Notes: generated by a model from the letters alone, not told the origin. Counted from the stretch's first letter, positions 1 to 13,448 are shown. The stretch: 64,000 nt of DNA from Utricularia gibba (GCA_002189035.1 CM007991.1:1302001-1366000), one strand, 5' to 3'. Numbers and translations are program-made.

Positions 1-438
1 GCTCATATATACTCGTTTAGTAGGCAATTCATTGGCCAATATCGTCTCTCCCCTTTGAAATAAAATAGCCAATCTTTCAGAAGCATTATCTGAAAACTGA
101 TACCCCAAACTTGATGCGTGTAAAACAGGAACTTGTAACAATTGATTACTGGTATCAAAATTTTCTTGAAACCCATCTTAATCAGTGTTTTCAATTGTCA
201 TTAGCTCATGTTATGATTCAAAAGATGAAGAATCAGAATCATATATTGGAAGAAAAGTAGATGCCATTGTGTTATCAAACTTTTTAATGAAAAAAGAAAT
301 ACAATTGAGAATTGCAAAAGTGAATGAATTGATCTAGATTAAAGTCTATATTTATAGTTGAAATAAATTAATTTTTAATTTATTTTATGAGTATTATATT
401 AATTTAAAAATTAAAAAAAAATCTATCGTTATCTATTA

Positions 439-690
439 TAAGATCACATGCACCGAATGCGTAATTGATGGATCTTATTCAATCAAAAGAATCACGAGAT
501 AAGATCACATGCACTGAATGCGTCATTGATGGATCTTGTTCAAGCAAAGTGATCAAGATCACCGAATGAATAATTAGTGGATCTTATCGAGTCTTGCTTA
601 GTAGGCAAGAGTCTTGTTTGTGTGGCAAGAGTTTTGCTTATGTGGCAAGAGTTTCGTTTATGTAGCAAGAATCTTAATTATGTGGTAAGA
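439..690. repeat. Two nested tandem repeat blocks in an AT-rich spacer
   Basis: The first block has a period of about 61 bases. The unit beginning TAAGATCACATGC starts at about 439 and again at 500, with a degraded partial third copy at about 555-590. It runs directly into five 20-base units at 591-610, 611-630, 631-650, 651-670 and 671-690, each ending in a variant of GGCAAGA. Copies differ from one another by a few substitutions. The rest of 1-1022 is AT-rich with no convincing gene. A short minus-strand open stretch in the first 200 bases has no recognisable family. Confidence 0.8.
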
Positions 691-1022
691 TTGTTTATTT
701 TCTTTATACGTAGATACGAACAAACCCAATTTACACAATAACGTATAAAGTAGCCTACAACCCTGAACCCTAAACCAAACGGTCCAACCGATTCGATCCC
801 GGTTATGTAAGGGATGAACCGCTCCCTCTCAGTCACGGCGTGGCGGCACCTCGCGCAACCGTGTGGCTTATGGGCCATCAGTTTTCTTTTCTTTTTTTGG
901 GAGTTTTTTTCGAGCTCCTGCGTCGTTGTAAGAATCTGAACAAGATTCTCCTCCACAAGTTCACCTTCCCTAATTCCACACGGATTCATTCCCCATTCTC
1001 GACGATCTTGCAGAAAGAATCC

Positions 1023-2179
1023 ATGGCTGAGATCGCTTTCTCCCTTTTCTTCTCCACTTCCCTTCCCTTTTCCAAAGAACCCGCTCTCTCAACTTCTTTC
1101 GCTCCACGGCGTTTCGCTTTTCTTCCTCATCGTTTCACATCAACGGCTATTCGGGTCTCCGGATCCGCTCAATTCCAGGGAGATGATGATGATTACGGGC
1201 TATACCCGTGGGATAATTCCGACAACGGCGAATCATGTACTTACTCTCACGTTTCCTTCTTGTATTATACCTTTTTTGTTGAGGATGCTTGATTTTGTGA
1301 CAGCGGTGCAATGGATTCCGGGGGAAAGAGTAACGTTGTTTACGACAGATGGGTTGATTCAAATCGGCGGGAATCTCGTCCCTCGCCGTGTTTCTGTATG
1401 TTCCCTGGTCTTTGATTCTGACGATGTTCTGTAAGATTTTTGCTCAAGATGTCATTTTGTGTAAGACTCATGTAAGTTTGGTTGCGGACAGCTTCTTTCT
1501 TTTGGAAGTTAGTACGAAAGCATTTTCTGCTACTCTGTAATTCTTGTTTGTGCCTAAAACTACCGTTATTTTGAGACTTTGGTTTGTGATCTGGTGCTCT
1601 TGGTGGTAATGATTTAATGTATTTGGATTTCTAATGTTGAAGAAGAAGGGAGGGAAGGGGAAGGCGCCTTCGAGACACTTACGGTTCCAAGAGAATAATT
1701 ACATGGATCCAAGCCAGAGGCTTTGCATCGGTGCACTTTTTGATATCGCCGCAACAAACGTAAGCCCCTGTGGAGAATATTGCATTGTAATTACAGCTTT
1801 TGGTCCAAGGTTTTTGTGAAAGTATTCGATGGCAGGGGCATGATACGGGCAGACGTCTTTGCATCTTTGGCTTCTGTCGCTCTGTCGAGATGCTTTGTGA
1901 TGTTGTCGAGGACACCGTGTTGGAGCACGGCGGCGAGGTAGCAAGTTCAAGCTCAATACATGAAAGTACTCAGTTCAGTTCTGATGTGTGAAGGTGGTTG
2001 ACATTCAGATTGTGGCGGCAGAGAAGGCAAGCAAAGGTGGTTTGCACGAGAAACTTAAAATGACCGTGGCAGTGCCGTTGCTATGGGGAGTCCCTCCGGC
2101 TTCCGAGATTCTCCGTTTTGCCGTCAGGAGCGGAGGTGGGATTGTCGACAAGCTTTATTGGCAGTGGGACTTCCTGTAA
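1023..2179 (+). CDS. Conserved plant plastid-targeted protein of unknown function
   Basis: The five-exon model is 1023-1236, 1304-1395, 1643-1759, 1836-1937 and 2009-2179. All junctions keep frame and give 231 residues. The first 50 or so residues are rich in Ser, Phe and Arg and lack acidic residues, which fits a chloroplast transit peptide. They are followed by a short Asp-rich stretch. The body has motifs that look strongly conserved: WIPGERVTLFTTDGLIQIGG, GALFDIAATN, GRRLCIFGFCRSVEML, EDTVLEHGGEV and WGVPPASE, ending in YWQWDFL. I recall proteins with this ending labelled 'seed maturation-like' or uncharacterised in plants, but I cannot confirm a function. The third acceptor (TTGAAG) is the weakest junction. 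A plastid location is inferred from the N terminus only. Confidence 0.75.
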
Positions 2180-3556
2180 CCTTGATCGGAGGTGACCCCG
2201 TTTCAGCTCCTCTAACACAGAAATCGACCCTCTCGATTGTACCTACGTATATATAGCTAGTTCCCTTGTCAATACATACAGTTCTCATCACATGGACTCA
2301 CAATCGCCCAGTCTGGATCAAGTGCTTCCGCCCGACTCCTATTTTTTCCAGTTTACTGCAAAAGCATGCTTTTTCCCACATTCACATCAATGGCTTCGCC
2401 CAATATTAAGTCTTTTCTGTTTTTTTCATAGAAAAGTGAACATCACGATAATATCGTCGACCAAAGTAATGTTCCTAGTGGGAGGAGTTGATTGCCTGCA
2501 GGTTCTTTGTCAACTTATTCTTATGCTGGGGATAAGTAGCCAGGAGGACCTCGCCCGAGCAGATAGATAGCTGCACCAGTTTAGTGTTCCCTAGTGAGTT
2601 TCTCTGATGCTGATGCATATATCCCTCCATAATCCTCACATGTGTGGACGGATCGCATGTGTCTTATCCATAAAGCAAGAATCTTATCTTTATCCTCGGC
2701 GGGGTAAGAAGAGAAAGGGCCGCCATTAGATGCAGACAACTGGGTCATGTAAAGATCCTTGTTTTTTGAGTAATCATCGAATTCCTTGGATTAGTTTATC
2801 GGTATTCGCATTTTGATCTTCCCAGTTTTGTTTAGAAGGAACATGTGTATCAACAGATCATTCAACCATCGTTCTCCAACTACCTTCACAGCCGTTATAA
2901 AGATGGTTGCTCTGCCGATTCTTCCCGGCGACGGCGGTGGTGGAGATTCATCCTGAATGGTTCTGTTTATGATGGGGTCTTCCTGCCTGCCGGTGGATTG
3001 AAAATATCTGTGAAGTCACATGAAAAGTAACAGAGAGTACATAAAAAAACCGATGCCCAAACGCGCACGTGCTTACCCCTGTGTTCATCAATGGCCGCCA
3101 TGAAGGAAACGTCAACAATCTGCAACGTGGCCAATGGCGATTCATTCACAATTTCATCGTCATTAATGGAATCGCAACCCTCCATCCTCAGTGGGTGCAA
3201 CTAGTTCTGAATTAGGTCTGTTGAAAAAGAGAGCAACTTTCATTATTATAATCCCTTGAATTCCTGTGTATATGCGTAGTCCATATCTATCAATGCAGTG
3301 CGATAGTTATTCCCCTCTTCCATTCTGCCTCCCCCCAAACTCGCTCCGACGGCGGTCCCCTGTTCCCCGGCAAGCCCTCATCCAATTTCTTCCAAGAACT
3401 GAAAAACCCATTTAAGAGTCAGATAAAGCACCCGTTTTTAACCACTGTTTCACTATCTTCTTTCAGACCATCTTTGTGTTCGGCCCTTTTCTATCCATAT
3501 CTCGTTTCCGTCCGTTTCCCAACACAGAAATCTGTTGTGGGTTTTTTTGTTGAGAA
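2180..3556. other. Spacer between the plastid-protein gene and ACR10
   Basis: This holds the 3' untranslated region of the upstream gene and the 5' region of ACR10. Short open frames occur on both strands, for example 2948-3200 on minus, but none has family motifs, spliceable neighbours or a continuous reading. A pyrimidine-rich, TC-type tract lies in about 3310-3500 just before the ACR10 start, as expected for a plant 5' leader. Confidence 0.5.
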
Positions 3557-5635
3557 ATGGGTGTTATTCTTGATGATGCAGTTGTAATTAAGCAGTCGGA
3601 GAAAGAAGGGGAACCAGTTGTGATTACTGTGAATTGCCCCGACAAAACTGGTCTTGGCTGCGATCTTTGCCGTGTGCTTCTATTGTTTGGTCTGAACGTT
3701 GTTAGAGCTGGTATGTTTTTCTTGTACTTTTCGGTTTATTTCTGCTACTGGATCTGATCCCCTTTTATGGAACTTGAAGATGCGTCGACCGATGGAAAAT
3801 GGTGCTATTTGGTATTCTGGGTTACTGGGAAACCAACCACACGCTGGGGCTTACTGAAGAAGAGATTAATGGAAGTTTGCCCTTCGTGCTCCTTGGCTTC
3901 TTCAATTTCGTATTTCAGGGATGAGCTGCTGCAAAATCCCCGCGTTCCTCAACTCTTTCTATTGAAATTATGCAGCTATAGCCGCCATAATCTTCTGCAC
4001 GGTAAGTTAGATGATCTCTCTTCATATTTCAATCACTTGGTGTGGTAGATGTAAGTTAAATTCTACGTCTTTAGATTCAGTAAAAAACAGCTTTAGAAAT
4101 GAGGTCAGTTCTCTTTAGTTCCAGCAAAACTGGCTTTTTCTCTCCAAAGTCCCACTAGGGATCATTTTTTGTCTAATGGAATCCTGGCCATATTCTACTT
4201 TGGGGAAAGCTTAGGTTTGGTCCCCTCACTTTACAGAAAGATGGGGAGAAGTATGAAAAAGTTGATGTGTGATGTCTATACACCGATCTGAGATTTGGGT
4301 GTAAAGGAAGAGATAACATTTTCTAGAATCTCTACAGTCAACAGATAATCTGTTCATTATGAAGGAAACTCCATCTTATAGGCTATGCAAATTTTCAAGC
4401 TTCTAGAATCCATCTTTTCAAAAGTCAAGCACTCGAAATCTCAATGATAGCAATTCAGAATCTAAAGAATCTGTGGTGGTCAAAATTGTTTTTATTGATG
4501 TTTTCTTCATGTTTCAACCATTTGATGAGGTTTAACCGGAAACTCTTTTGAGCAGATGTAAGCGAGGTTCTTTGTGAACTTGAGCTGACAATAGAAAGAG
4601 TGAAAGTGTCCACAACACCTGATGGCAAAGTGATGGATCTCTTCTTCATTACTGACATCAGGTCTTTCTCTATACTGAGTTTGATTCATTATAAAATCGC
4701 AATATTCAATGACTTATTGTGCTTGATGCACTTAACAGGGATTTGCTACATACTCCAGTGAGAAAAGCGGATGTCTGTGATCAACTAAGAGCTGTTCTTG
4801 GCGATGCAATGATCAGCTGCGAAATCGAATTAGCCACCTCTCAAATGACATCCTCTTCTCAAGGGCCATCATTTCTTTCAGATGAAATCACAGAAGTGAT
4901 GTTCAATGTCGAAGCTAATGATTCGTATCGAGATAATACATCAGCATTTGCAGTGCCCTCCATAATGTTAGATAACACATTGAGCCCTTCTCATACACTC
5001 ATCCAGCTTACCTGCCAGGATCACAAGGGGCTGGTGTATGACGTTATGCGCACTTTCAAAGATTATAACATTAAGGTGTGTTCATGTTTCTGCCTCCTGA
5101 ATCTCCAATTCGTATTTGCTAAATTGTCAGATCATGCTCGCCAGATTTCCCATGGGCGCAGCTTCAAAAAAGGGGAGAAAGAATACGAGATGGAGTTGTT
5201 CATCGTGCAATCTGATGGCAAGAAGCTAGTTGACCAGGGGAAGCAGAGCTCCCTGTGCTGCCGTTTACAGTTGGAGCTCAGTCGTCCCCTTCGGGTCGCA
5301 TTGATCAGCCGGGGTCCCGATATTCAGCTTCTAGTAGCCAATCCAGTGGAGCTCTCCGGCAAGGGCCGACCCAATGTCTTCTACGACATAACTCGTGCTC
5401 TGAAAGTCCTAAACAGACCAATCTTCTCGGTACAACCACTCTGCCCCCTTGATCATCCCTGTAGTTCCCTCTCACAGGAAACCCAATTTCTTCACAGGCT
5501 GAGATCTGGAGGTACACGATCGCCGGCCGAGAATGGGAAGTGTACAGCGTGCTGCTCGACGAAGCAGAGTGCACTCCGGCTCTGAAGAAGAAGATCGAGG
5601 ATACGGTCTGGAGGACGCTCGTGTGGTGGGAATGA
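3557..5635 (+). CDS. ACR10: ACT domain-containing protein ACR10
   Basis: The six exons are 3557-3710, 3780-4001, 4556-4661, 4739-5075, 5145-5429 and 5498-5635, all in phase, giving 413 residues. The family carries several ACT domains, which are small-molecule (usually amino-acid) sensing modules. Visible landmarks are VITVNCPDKTGLGCDLCR near the N terminus (first ACT), ASTDGKWCYLVFWVTGKP, VSTTPDGKVMDLFFITD (second ACT), LIQLTCQDHKGLVYDVMRTF (third ACT) and LSGKGRPNVFYDI with REWEVYSVLL at the C terminus (fourth). These match Arabidopsis ACR10 as I remember it more closely than ACR9. No enzymatic domain is present, so a regulatory or ligand-binding role is likely. The reading frame is intact throughout. 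Confidence 0.92.
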
Positions 5636-6365
5636 CGAACAGAGCACCCCATATGCCGCCTGCTATGCATGGTCTGTGTATATTCTCCACACTCTGCAAC
5701 TGCATCTTCTTCTCTTGTTGTTGCTTGGCAGTGTACACCTTTTCCTCTCTGTGTATATGCAATATTTTTTGCTGCTGATGTTGCCCAAAGGTATCCTGTA
5801 TACTAGGTAGCTGCTGTAGCTTGCACGAGGTGCTTTTTGCTTCTTCTGATTGTGGTTTCTGGTTTCTGTAGCATCATATGTACTAGCAACCAGTTACACC
5901 TGCTTGTGAAGGAAGTGCTTTTTTCCCACTGGTTGTCTTTTTGTATACGAAGCACTCCTATTTAAAATTTGTCTTGTCTCAATAATTGAGATACATAAAA
6001 AGAGAATGATCATTTTTTTAAATGAATTTTAAAACGTTGTTTTTGTAACTTTTAAAAAATCATGGAAATCATGTTAGTATGAATTATTTAAAATAACAGT
6101 TGAATTAAGTTTAAATTATTTTAAAATAGGAAAAAATAAATAAAAATCATATTATAATTTAACCATGATTTAATTAAGTATGCTTTTTAATAAATATTGC
6201 TTTATGATAGTTGGATAATTAGTTGATGATACCATGTTGTTGGGCCCAATAGGTCTTCAAGCCCATTAATGTATGGGTTTGGGCTCAGCTATTCATTGTC
6301 TTTAGTCGTCCCTTTTCAATTTTCTCCTCTCGGCGGAGTTCCATCGGGGAAACGACGCTGCAAAA
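5636..6365. other. Intergenic spacer before SF3A2
   Basis: About 5636-5960 looks like the ACR10 3' untranslated region. 5970-6240 is strongly AT-rich with no gene. 6240-6365 contains two GGGCCC or AAGCCCA-type elements (near 6241 and 6258), common in promoters of plant housekeeping and translation genes, just upstream of the SF3A2 start. Confidence 0.45.
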
Positions 6366-8029
6366 ATGGACAGAGAGTGGGGTTCGAAGCCTGGAAGCGG
6401 TGGCGCCGCCTCCGCTCAGAATGAAGCTATTGATCGGCGAGAGCGTCTCAGGAGGTTGGCGCTCGAGACGATCGATTTGGCTAAAGATCCCTATTTCATG
6501 CGTAATCATCTCGGGAGGTAAGGCTTGAGCTGATGCTATTTTGAGTTCAGGTTTTTTTTTTTTGTGAGTTTTTTTTTTCCTGTAATCAAGGGACAAGATA
6601 AATTGTATGCAGTTACGAGTGTAAGCTTTGTCTGACCTTGCACAACAATGAGGGTAACTACTTGGCGCATACACAAGGGAAACGTCACCAAACTAATTTG
6701 GCTAAGCGGGCGGCTCGTGAAGCCAAAGAAGCTCCTGCGCAGCCGCAGCCTCTCAAGCGAAAAGTTTCTCTCAAGAAATCTGGTAGATATTCAGTCTGGT
6801 TCATAATTAATTGTTCACTGGGGATGCTTTCTTGAACTTGATTGGTTGTGTGTGGTGACTTAGGGTTCTTGGAATTCTTAGTCTGTTTTTTGTCTTATTA
6901 TCCTACGCTTGCTTCTACTGCTCAATTAGGCTGTTCCTTACGTGCAATTATTCGTTCTTGCAGTTAAAATTGGTAGACCTGGGTATCGTGTGACCAAGCA
7001 ATTTGACCCTGATACAAAACAGAGGTCTTTGCTTTTCCAGGTTATTATCTGATGCTATGCTTGCATCTTATAGTAGTTTACTCTTGTGTATTTAGGTTTT
7101 TAAGTCTATCTTGCAGATAGAGTACCCAGAAATTGAAGATAATGCAAAGCCAAGGCATCGATTTATGTCTTCCTATGAGCAGGTGCCAGTCTAAAGGATT
7201 TCTAAATTGCAATGATTTACCCTGACCCTGACCACAATTGTGCGTGCCTTCTATGTTTTGATTGCAGAGAATTCAGCCTTTTGATAAGCGTTATCAGTTT
7301 CTACTGTTTGCTGCAGAGCCGTATGAAATTATTGCTTTTAAGGTAATTAGTCTTCCATTTTATTGATTTTCGGATTATGCTTAGTTAATGGCAGCACTTA
7401 ATTGCGTTGTTACTCTATCCAGGTTCCAAGCACAGAGATTGATAAATCAACCCCAAAGTTCTTTTCTCACTGGGATCCAGACTCCAAAATGTTCACGGTT
7501 AGCTACTTTGGTTCTTTCCAAAATTCTCAGAGGATTTTACACGGTTCATACTAAAGGCTGTCGGTGGATTTATCTAAACTTCAAGCATGATTGCTTGAGA
7601 TTTCTTCAGTTAGTTGCACTTTGAAAATGAAAATGATTATGAACGTTTTCCAACATTGCATATTCAGCTTAATCCCGTAACAAGAAGTGTGTTTTCTATG
7701 ATTATTGATACCAGTGCAAACTTTTAGATTTTTACCCGATGCCATGCTGACTGCATTGTTTAAGTTCTCTCTCTTTGTTTCTGTTTCAATATGCAGTTGC
7801 AGCTATACTTCAAGGCTAAGTCCCCAGAGATGAATAAACCTCAGCCTCCTCCATCAGCTGATGGAACTTCAGTTCCCGGTGCTGCGCCGCCCAGGCCGAT
7901 GCCACCTCCACCCCAAGTTCCACCCCCGCCCCACCGTCAGCACCACCGACAATGGCAAACTTCGGTGGAAACCCCCCACCACCCCCAATGTCAAATTTCG
8001 GCCCTGGCTCACAAATCTTCATGGGTTGA
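6366..8029 (+). CDS. SF3A2: Splicing factor 3A subunit 2 (SF3a66), with apparent frameshift in last exon
   Basis: This is a U2 snRNP component needed for prespliceosome assembly. The exons are 6366-6517, 6613-6782, 6964-7040, 7117-7182, 7268-7342, 7423-7497 and a last exon from 7797. The start MDREWGSKPGSGGAASAQNE is nearly identical to the Arabidopsis protein as I recall it. The matrin-type C2H2 zinc finger is visible as YECKLCLTLHNNEGNYLAHT, followed by KIGRPGYRV and FSHWDPDSKMF. The last exon enters the Pro-rich tail, and there the frame breaks at the C run 7929-7932. One more C would continue as PPSAPPTMANFGG and stop at 8027-8029 (282 residues). As written, the frame instead runs on to 8228 with a non-conserved tail (348 residues). 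I give the expected end. See the findings on homopolymer breaks. Confidence 0.9.
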
Positions 8030-8492
8030 ATTTTCATCTGCTCTTACTGTATCACCAGCGAACGTCGTTCGGCATTGCAATTCTGTTTTGAGTGAAAATT
8101 GTAACTCTAGGACCCAGTTTCAAGTATATTTTAAATTTAGTGTTTGGTCATGCAGCTTTTGTTCATTAATCAATGCGCAGGCCCTAATTACCAGTAAATG
8201 TGCACTTCATCCACAAGAGCAGGAATAGGTCATGGCTTCTTCTAGCCCTAACAAGCTAAACAATCAATCGACAAGCCACTGCTGGTTACAAATGGTTACG
8301 GAATAAGTTACGAAGATGAAGGGGTAAAAAAATGAGGTCCATCTCAGATCTACACCACTAACTTACAGGTAACAACTTCTTCATGCTGTGTATGGGTCTG
8401 TCCATTTCCTTCTTTCCTCACCACAACATATCTGTATATCCATATCAATTAACTGGGTGTCCATGGAAGCCTACTACCTGGCCTTCCCCTGG

Positions 8493-11400
8493 TCACTCCG
8501 TTGAGGGATCCGGTTCCGGTTCGTCGTCGTCGTCCGACTGGTTAATTATTCGACATTTTGGGACTCGTTTTTCAAGCATGGATGTCCCTTTGAATGATAT
8601 CATTTGCCAGCACGTTCTACGGTAAGCCATGAGCTGCGATGTAGAGGTTTCTTATCAGTTGGAGGCATAGTGAATCTTACATCAGGAATGCATAGTGGTG
8701 GAGGTGGATGACTACGGGGCTTACCTGTTCTAGTGGTATCTTGTTGAATCCAAATTTCTCTATCCATATTGACTTGGCATCCTCTGCAGATGGGAGGACG
8801 AGGCTTCTCACATTCAGGAATGCAAGTAGTTTTTCAATACAGGAGTAAAGTAACTGGAAAAATCCCTGCAAAGGCATTTCGAATCTGTAAGAAATGGTGA
8901 ACTCATTCACCGATTTTGTCCACGAAAATTACCTTTCCCTGGTCAACGATGCGAGTGGCAGCCAAAGGGAGCTCGGCAATTTCTTCGCCGAAAATTCGAA
9001 CGATTCCAGCCGATACAACTGTTGAACTGCAGGGTTGATGAAAACCTCAGCTTTTTATGACTTCCCTCTTATTTAGTAATAGGAAAAACAGCTGAGGGAT
9101 CGAGGGTTCTTACTTCACTGTAAGAATGGCGCAGTACATTCCACTGAAGTCTTGGCCCCTTATGTTTCTTCTGAAAGAGACAAAACGAAGGAATGTCAGG
9201 AGTCTCCTCTAGGAACATAATGAATCGAACAAAATGTTGTGCATACCCGTAAACAAAAGATGGGATGAAGTCTCTACCAGTTTCTGGATCAACAATTGGA
9301 TCGAAGCATTCCTGATATGTTTACAGAACAATGGCAGTGGTCAAAACTTGAAAGACCAAGCAATTCGCAGCGGCATGATCCACATAATTAGGTAATAATG
9401 ACAAGTTGAACTACAAGCATTTCCTATTATCAAAAGAACGACATAATAAGGAAAAAGATGCAGTTGAAGGAAGATTGCATCTTACGTGAAATATGGTAAC
9501 AGCCTGTGACAGCAATACTCTGGTTTCCCAAGATGTAATATTCCCACTCAAGAGTCTCCACCTTATGTCCAAATCAGTATCAGAACCTGGATTATTTCCT
9601 ACTTGATTCTTTTTAAAATTTTCCAAGCATGAGTCCGGAAGCTTCTCTTCCCCAGCCTCGAGCAAGTTTTGCAGGGTAGAGTATATCCATTTGCAGTTAA
9701 TGGAACAAAACCATTTTCCCTTTGGTAGTTCCTAGTACACAAAAAACACATTATTCAGAAAACTTGGCTCTGCAGCATGCTAACTAGAGAGTAAAATTCT
9801 TCTTCAAAATGTTATCTACCTTCAGGTCAGCCAGCTTACATTTTTTCAAACATCCAACATGATATTCCTTTTCACACTGAAACATGGAAATCAAAATAAG
9901 TGAGAAGCCAGTCATTACAAACAGGCCCACAAGATGATTGAGAAAAACACCTGATCACACAGTATAACAGTGCGCGGACCAAAACCTGACTTGCTAAAAT
10001 CATATCCCCTACATCAAAAAGGAAATCATACTCATGTATAAGCCAGAGCAATATGTTTCAATCTTCTAGGTACAACATGAAAAAAAATATTAAATGAGCT
10101 AATTTTTTCCTTCCATACTACCTGCATATCACACATGCAATTACATCAGCTTCTTCAGGATTCTTGACTATGCGAATGCAACGATCTGTTATTTGCTCAA
10201 TTGGGTCAACAACAGATACCCTCCCAGCAGCAACAGCATTGGCATTCCGCATTAAAAACTTTTCCCTCTGAAACATATTTTGGCAATACGTGCAATACCA
10301 TTTGCCTCGAGGAATGCTTAAGAGAGACGCACATTCTGATTACAAGAAAAAGACACGAAAACTTGTCATTAAAGTAGCTTCGCTGGTCCAAAATTTAACA
10401 AACATCTTTACATCTTTGTAAATAAACAGGGTATACAAATAGTAAACACAGGACTAAGCCAGGCTCACCAATAATTGGAATTGGAAAAAGCACTAGCAGC
10501 GAAAGGTTTAAAAAGTTACGCCCAATCAAAATTAAAAGGAAAAAAGAGGGAAAAGGAAACAGCACCACCTTTGTGGAAGGATCTCGGACAGCCATCACAG
10601 AGCACCAGCTTCCCACCATCCCCACAAATGATGCATAAGTCATCATTGTCTTTTGAAGAACTCTTTCGCCCTTTCAACAAAGAGAGAGCATATTCATGTA
10701 GGGACACTCCATTAGATGTGTAAATATACATATAGCTGCAAAAGAGAGGAATCAAGATTAAAATCCGTTCTACAGAAACTGAGCATATTTTATACAATGA
10801 TCAGTATAAACGACATAAGACTCACGGTTTCCTCCGGGAAGCCCAACCAGCATGGCCTTCAAACTGGGATGGACTAACCTGTTCATCAGGGGCAAAAGTT
10901 ACACCGCATGAAATGGAATAATCTAATACATTTCAAACAAAGAGTAAGCATGGTTACCACTGTGCTACAACAACGGCACATTATCCCAGATCCCATTTTA
11001 TATCCATCTCGCAGTTTCTACAAATATCACTTGAAGGTCACAACATTGTATGGAGAATGGAACATATATAGGACATGAATCACCTTGCCGTTAGAATAGT
11101 ATGCAACTTCGGTTCCATCTGGTAATCCACCATTTTCAAATACCAACCTGTGCATCCGCTGATCCCTAAGCATAAGGGGAGATCATGATTAGGATAAACT
11201 ATCAATGTTCACGATCAGTGCAGACATAACTGCTAATCCAAAAATAAACATGATATAAAAGGCAGGGCACCACTAACTTTTTAGTAATCTTTGATACCGA
11301 AAACCCAGATTCAGAAGGTGGATCATCTTTCATGGACTTCAAAAGTGATGTAGTATTGGATAATCTGAAATCCAAGATGGAAGATAATTGGGGTAATCAT

Positions 11401-13448
11401 CTTTAATAAGAAACACAATAAGAGAATTATGGACCAACTTCTTTAAGATCTCCGTGCGAGCCTTGTTCTTTAGTGAGTCACACAAGGATACACTACCATT
11501 TGGAGTTGGAGCAGGCAATATTCCAAGACATGTTACAGACGTACTATTGTGCAACTGAGCAGGAGTGGCTGATGGCAGAAACCTTCACCAACATTAAGCA
11601 CACGTCAGGAAGCAAATGGACAGAGGTTTGATATCCAATGTTTTCATTTTTTTTCAATAAATGTAAGAATCCCGCCAATAGGAAATAGGTAGAAAAACAA
11701 AAAAAAACCTATTCACAATCTTCCATTTGCTCTTTTTCTTGCGACTAAGCAAAGCAGTTTTGGGCTTTGCGATAGTTCCCAGCTCTAATTGCCTAAAAAA
11801 TGAAGAGATATAATATGATACATGGCAAGAAGTGACATCAAGACAAAGATCAGAATATTATACACACTTTCTTTTTTTCCTTCCTCTGCGTCCTCTTTGC
11901 TGTGGGATATCTTGTGCTTCGCCATCAACTTGCAATGCTAACCCTAGAAGTGGCTCCAATGGCCTGCACGAACGAGAAGGAAACAAAACTTCAAATTGGT
12001 ATTGTCAAAAAGTAGTCAGGACATTACCATACCCAACACATGTAAGAAAAATAAAACATGAATTGTGAAAAACATGCAAGAATACTCATGAAGGACAAAA
12101 AAAATGAGAAGATTCCCTACCTTGATTTTACACATTCCACAACGAAGTCATTGTTTGCTGCAATCATGCAAGAATCACAAAGCAGACCCACCTTTGCATT
12201 TGATGTGGCAAGAAATGCCCCTAGCAGTTTAAATACACCAACAAAAATTCAATTTATGAACAGCATATGTGCAGGAACAAAATTGGACTAACCTCCACAA
12301 TCACTGCAGATTACTGGTTCCTTCACAGGCATGGGACCAATAAAGTTTTGTATTGTTTCTTCTAACGATTTGACCGTAGACTTCCGGCATTCCTTGACAA
12401 CATCTAGTAAACTTTTCCCGTTCTCTAGACATATGTATTGTGAGGCACGCCTATATGTTCTACAAGCATGAATCTCAAATTGACATGGTGGAACCACCTA
12501 TAAGCATTGAAAAATACGATAAATATGAGGCTCAAGTCAGTAAACTACCATTAGGCATGAAAAATCGTAAACACCCACCCGAGTTCCCCGGCACAGACTG
12601 CAAGAACATAGAATTCCGGCATCTTTTATAGTTCCACGCAAAGGGAATCCCTAGAAGAAGGTTAGAATCGGTTGAAAAATCGGAAAAAAACATAGTCTAC
12701 ACGACGATCATCCAAGATTAAATGCCGTGCCAAAAGTTAATTCATGAAACTAGATATATTTTGGGGATAAAAAATTGGCATTTCTTGGTTTATCGAAACG
12801 AACCCTGCGTCCACCATTGTAGAAAACAGGGTATCCTTCAAGCAACCCTGTCTCGAAAAGCTCACGAACAGTTGTTGGCCGTCCCTTTACGAGAATTTTC
12901 TTAGACATCTTCATCTCCATCTTCCTCGTTTCAGAGCTACCCAAAACCGTCAACTGTTTGCCGTCCGAACATTCTTCTTCCAAAATCACCGCATCCCTCA
13001 AATCCCCCTCGTCTTGAACTTCATTTTCCTCATCTTTTACCTTAAAAACAGAACGACTACTCCTCCACCGCCCCGCTGCCGTCTCCTCCTTCACCTCAAT
13101 TTCCATCATCTGCCCCTCTTCCTCCGCCCTCCGCTCAACCTCAGCTGCACCCACATTCCCAGAAGCCTCAGTAGCCTTCGAACTCTCATCCTCCGCAGCT
13201 AAATCCTTGGAATCACCTTGAAGCTTATCCGTTGAACCATTAATACCTACTCTCGCACTCTTAAGCCGCTTAGTTCTCGTATAAACCGCGAAGCCATTGG
13301 CCTCACTTGGCCTGACCCTCGACACATAGCACCGATCCAGCCAATCGGAATCGTCGAAATCGGAACTTACCGGATCAGGCGCAGCTGCTGGCTCGCAGCC
13401 CTTGGAATGACCCGGACGCCCATTCTCGGATCCCAATTCGGGTTCCAT
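8493..13448 (-). CDS. PHD-finger protein with TPL-binding jas-like and GNAT acetyltransferase-like domains
   Basis: This multi-exon nuclear protein is of the IDM1-like class (acyl-CoA N-acyltransferase with PHD zinc finger). The first exon (12804-13448) starts at the only in-frame ATG, with an upstream stop at 13509-13511. It is acidic and ends in [20 protein letters not shown], a TPL-binding jas-type segment that continues in the next exon ([17 protein letters not shown]). Further exons read [27 protein letters not shown] (about 11085-11165), a PHD finger [20 protein letters not shown] (about 10575-10738), a second Cys-rich finger ending in [13 protein letters not shown], then GKWFCSINC. The C-terminal exons 8725-8865 and 8493-8633 give a GNAT-like fold region ending [10 protein letters not shown] plus an acidic tail. 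Family members link histone acetylation to demethylation or repression; the exact role here is inferred. I resolved some twenty exons, the middle ones approximately. Confidence 0.82.

Noticed and set aside
3-194. Minus-strand frame near the window start, possibly a transposase fragment
   Set aside because: Two frames look equally plausible, no known motif is present, and the reading stops quickly upstream.
2948-3200. Minus-strand frames upstream of ACR10
   Set aside because: Short, overlapping each other in two frames, no motif, and placed in the expected ACR10 promoter.
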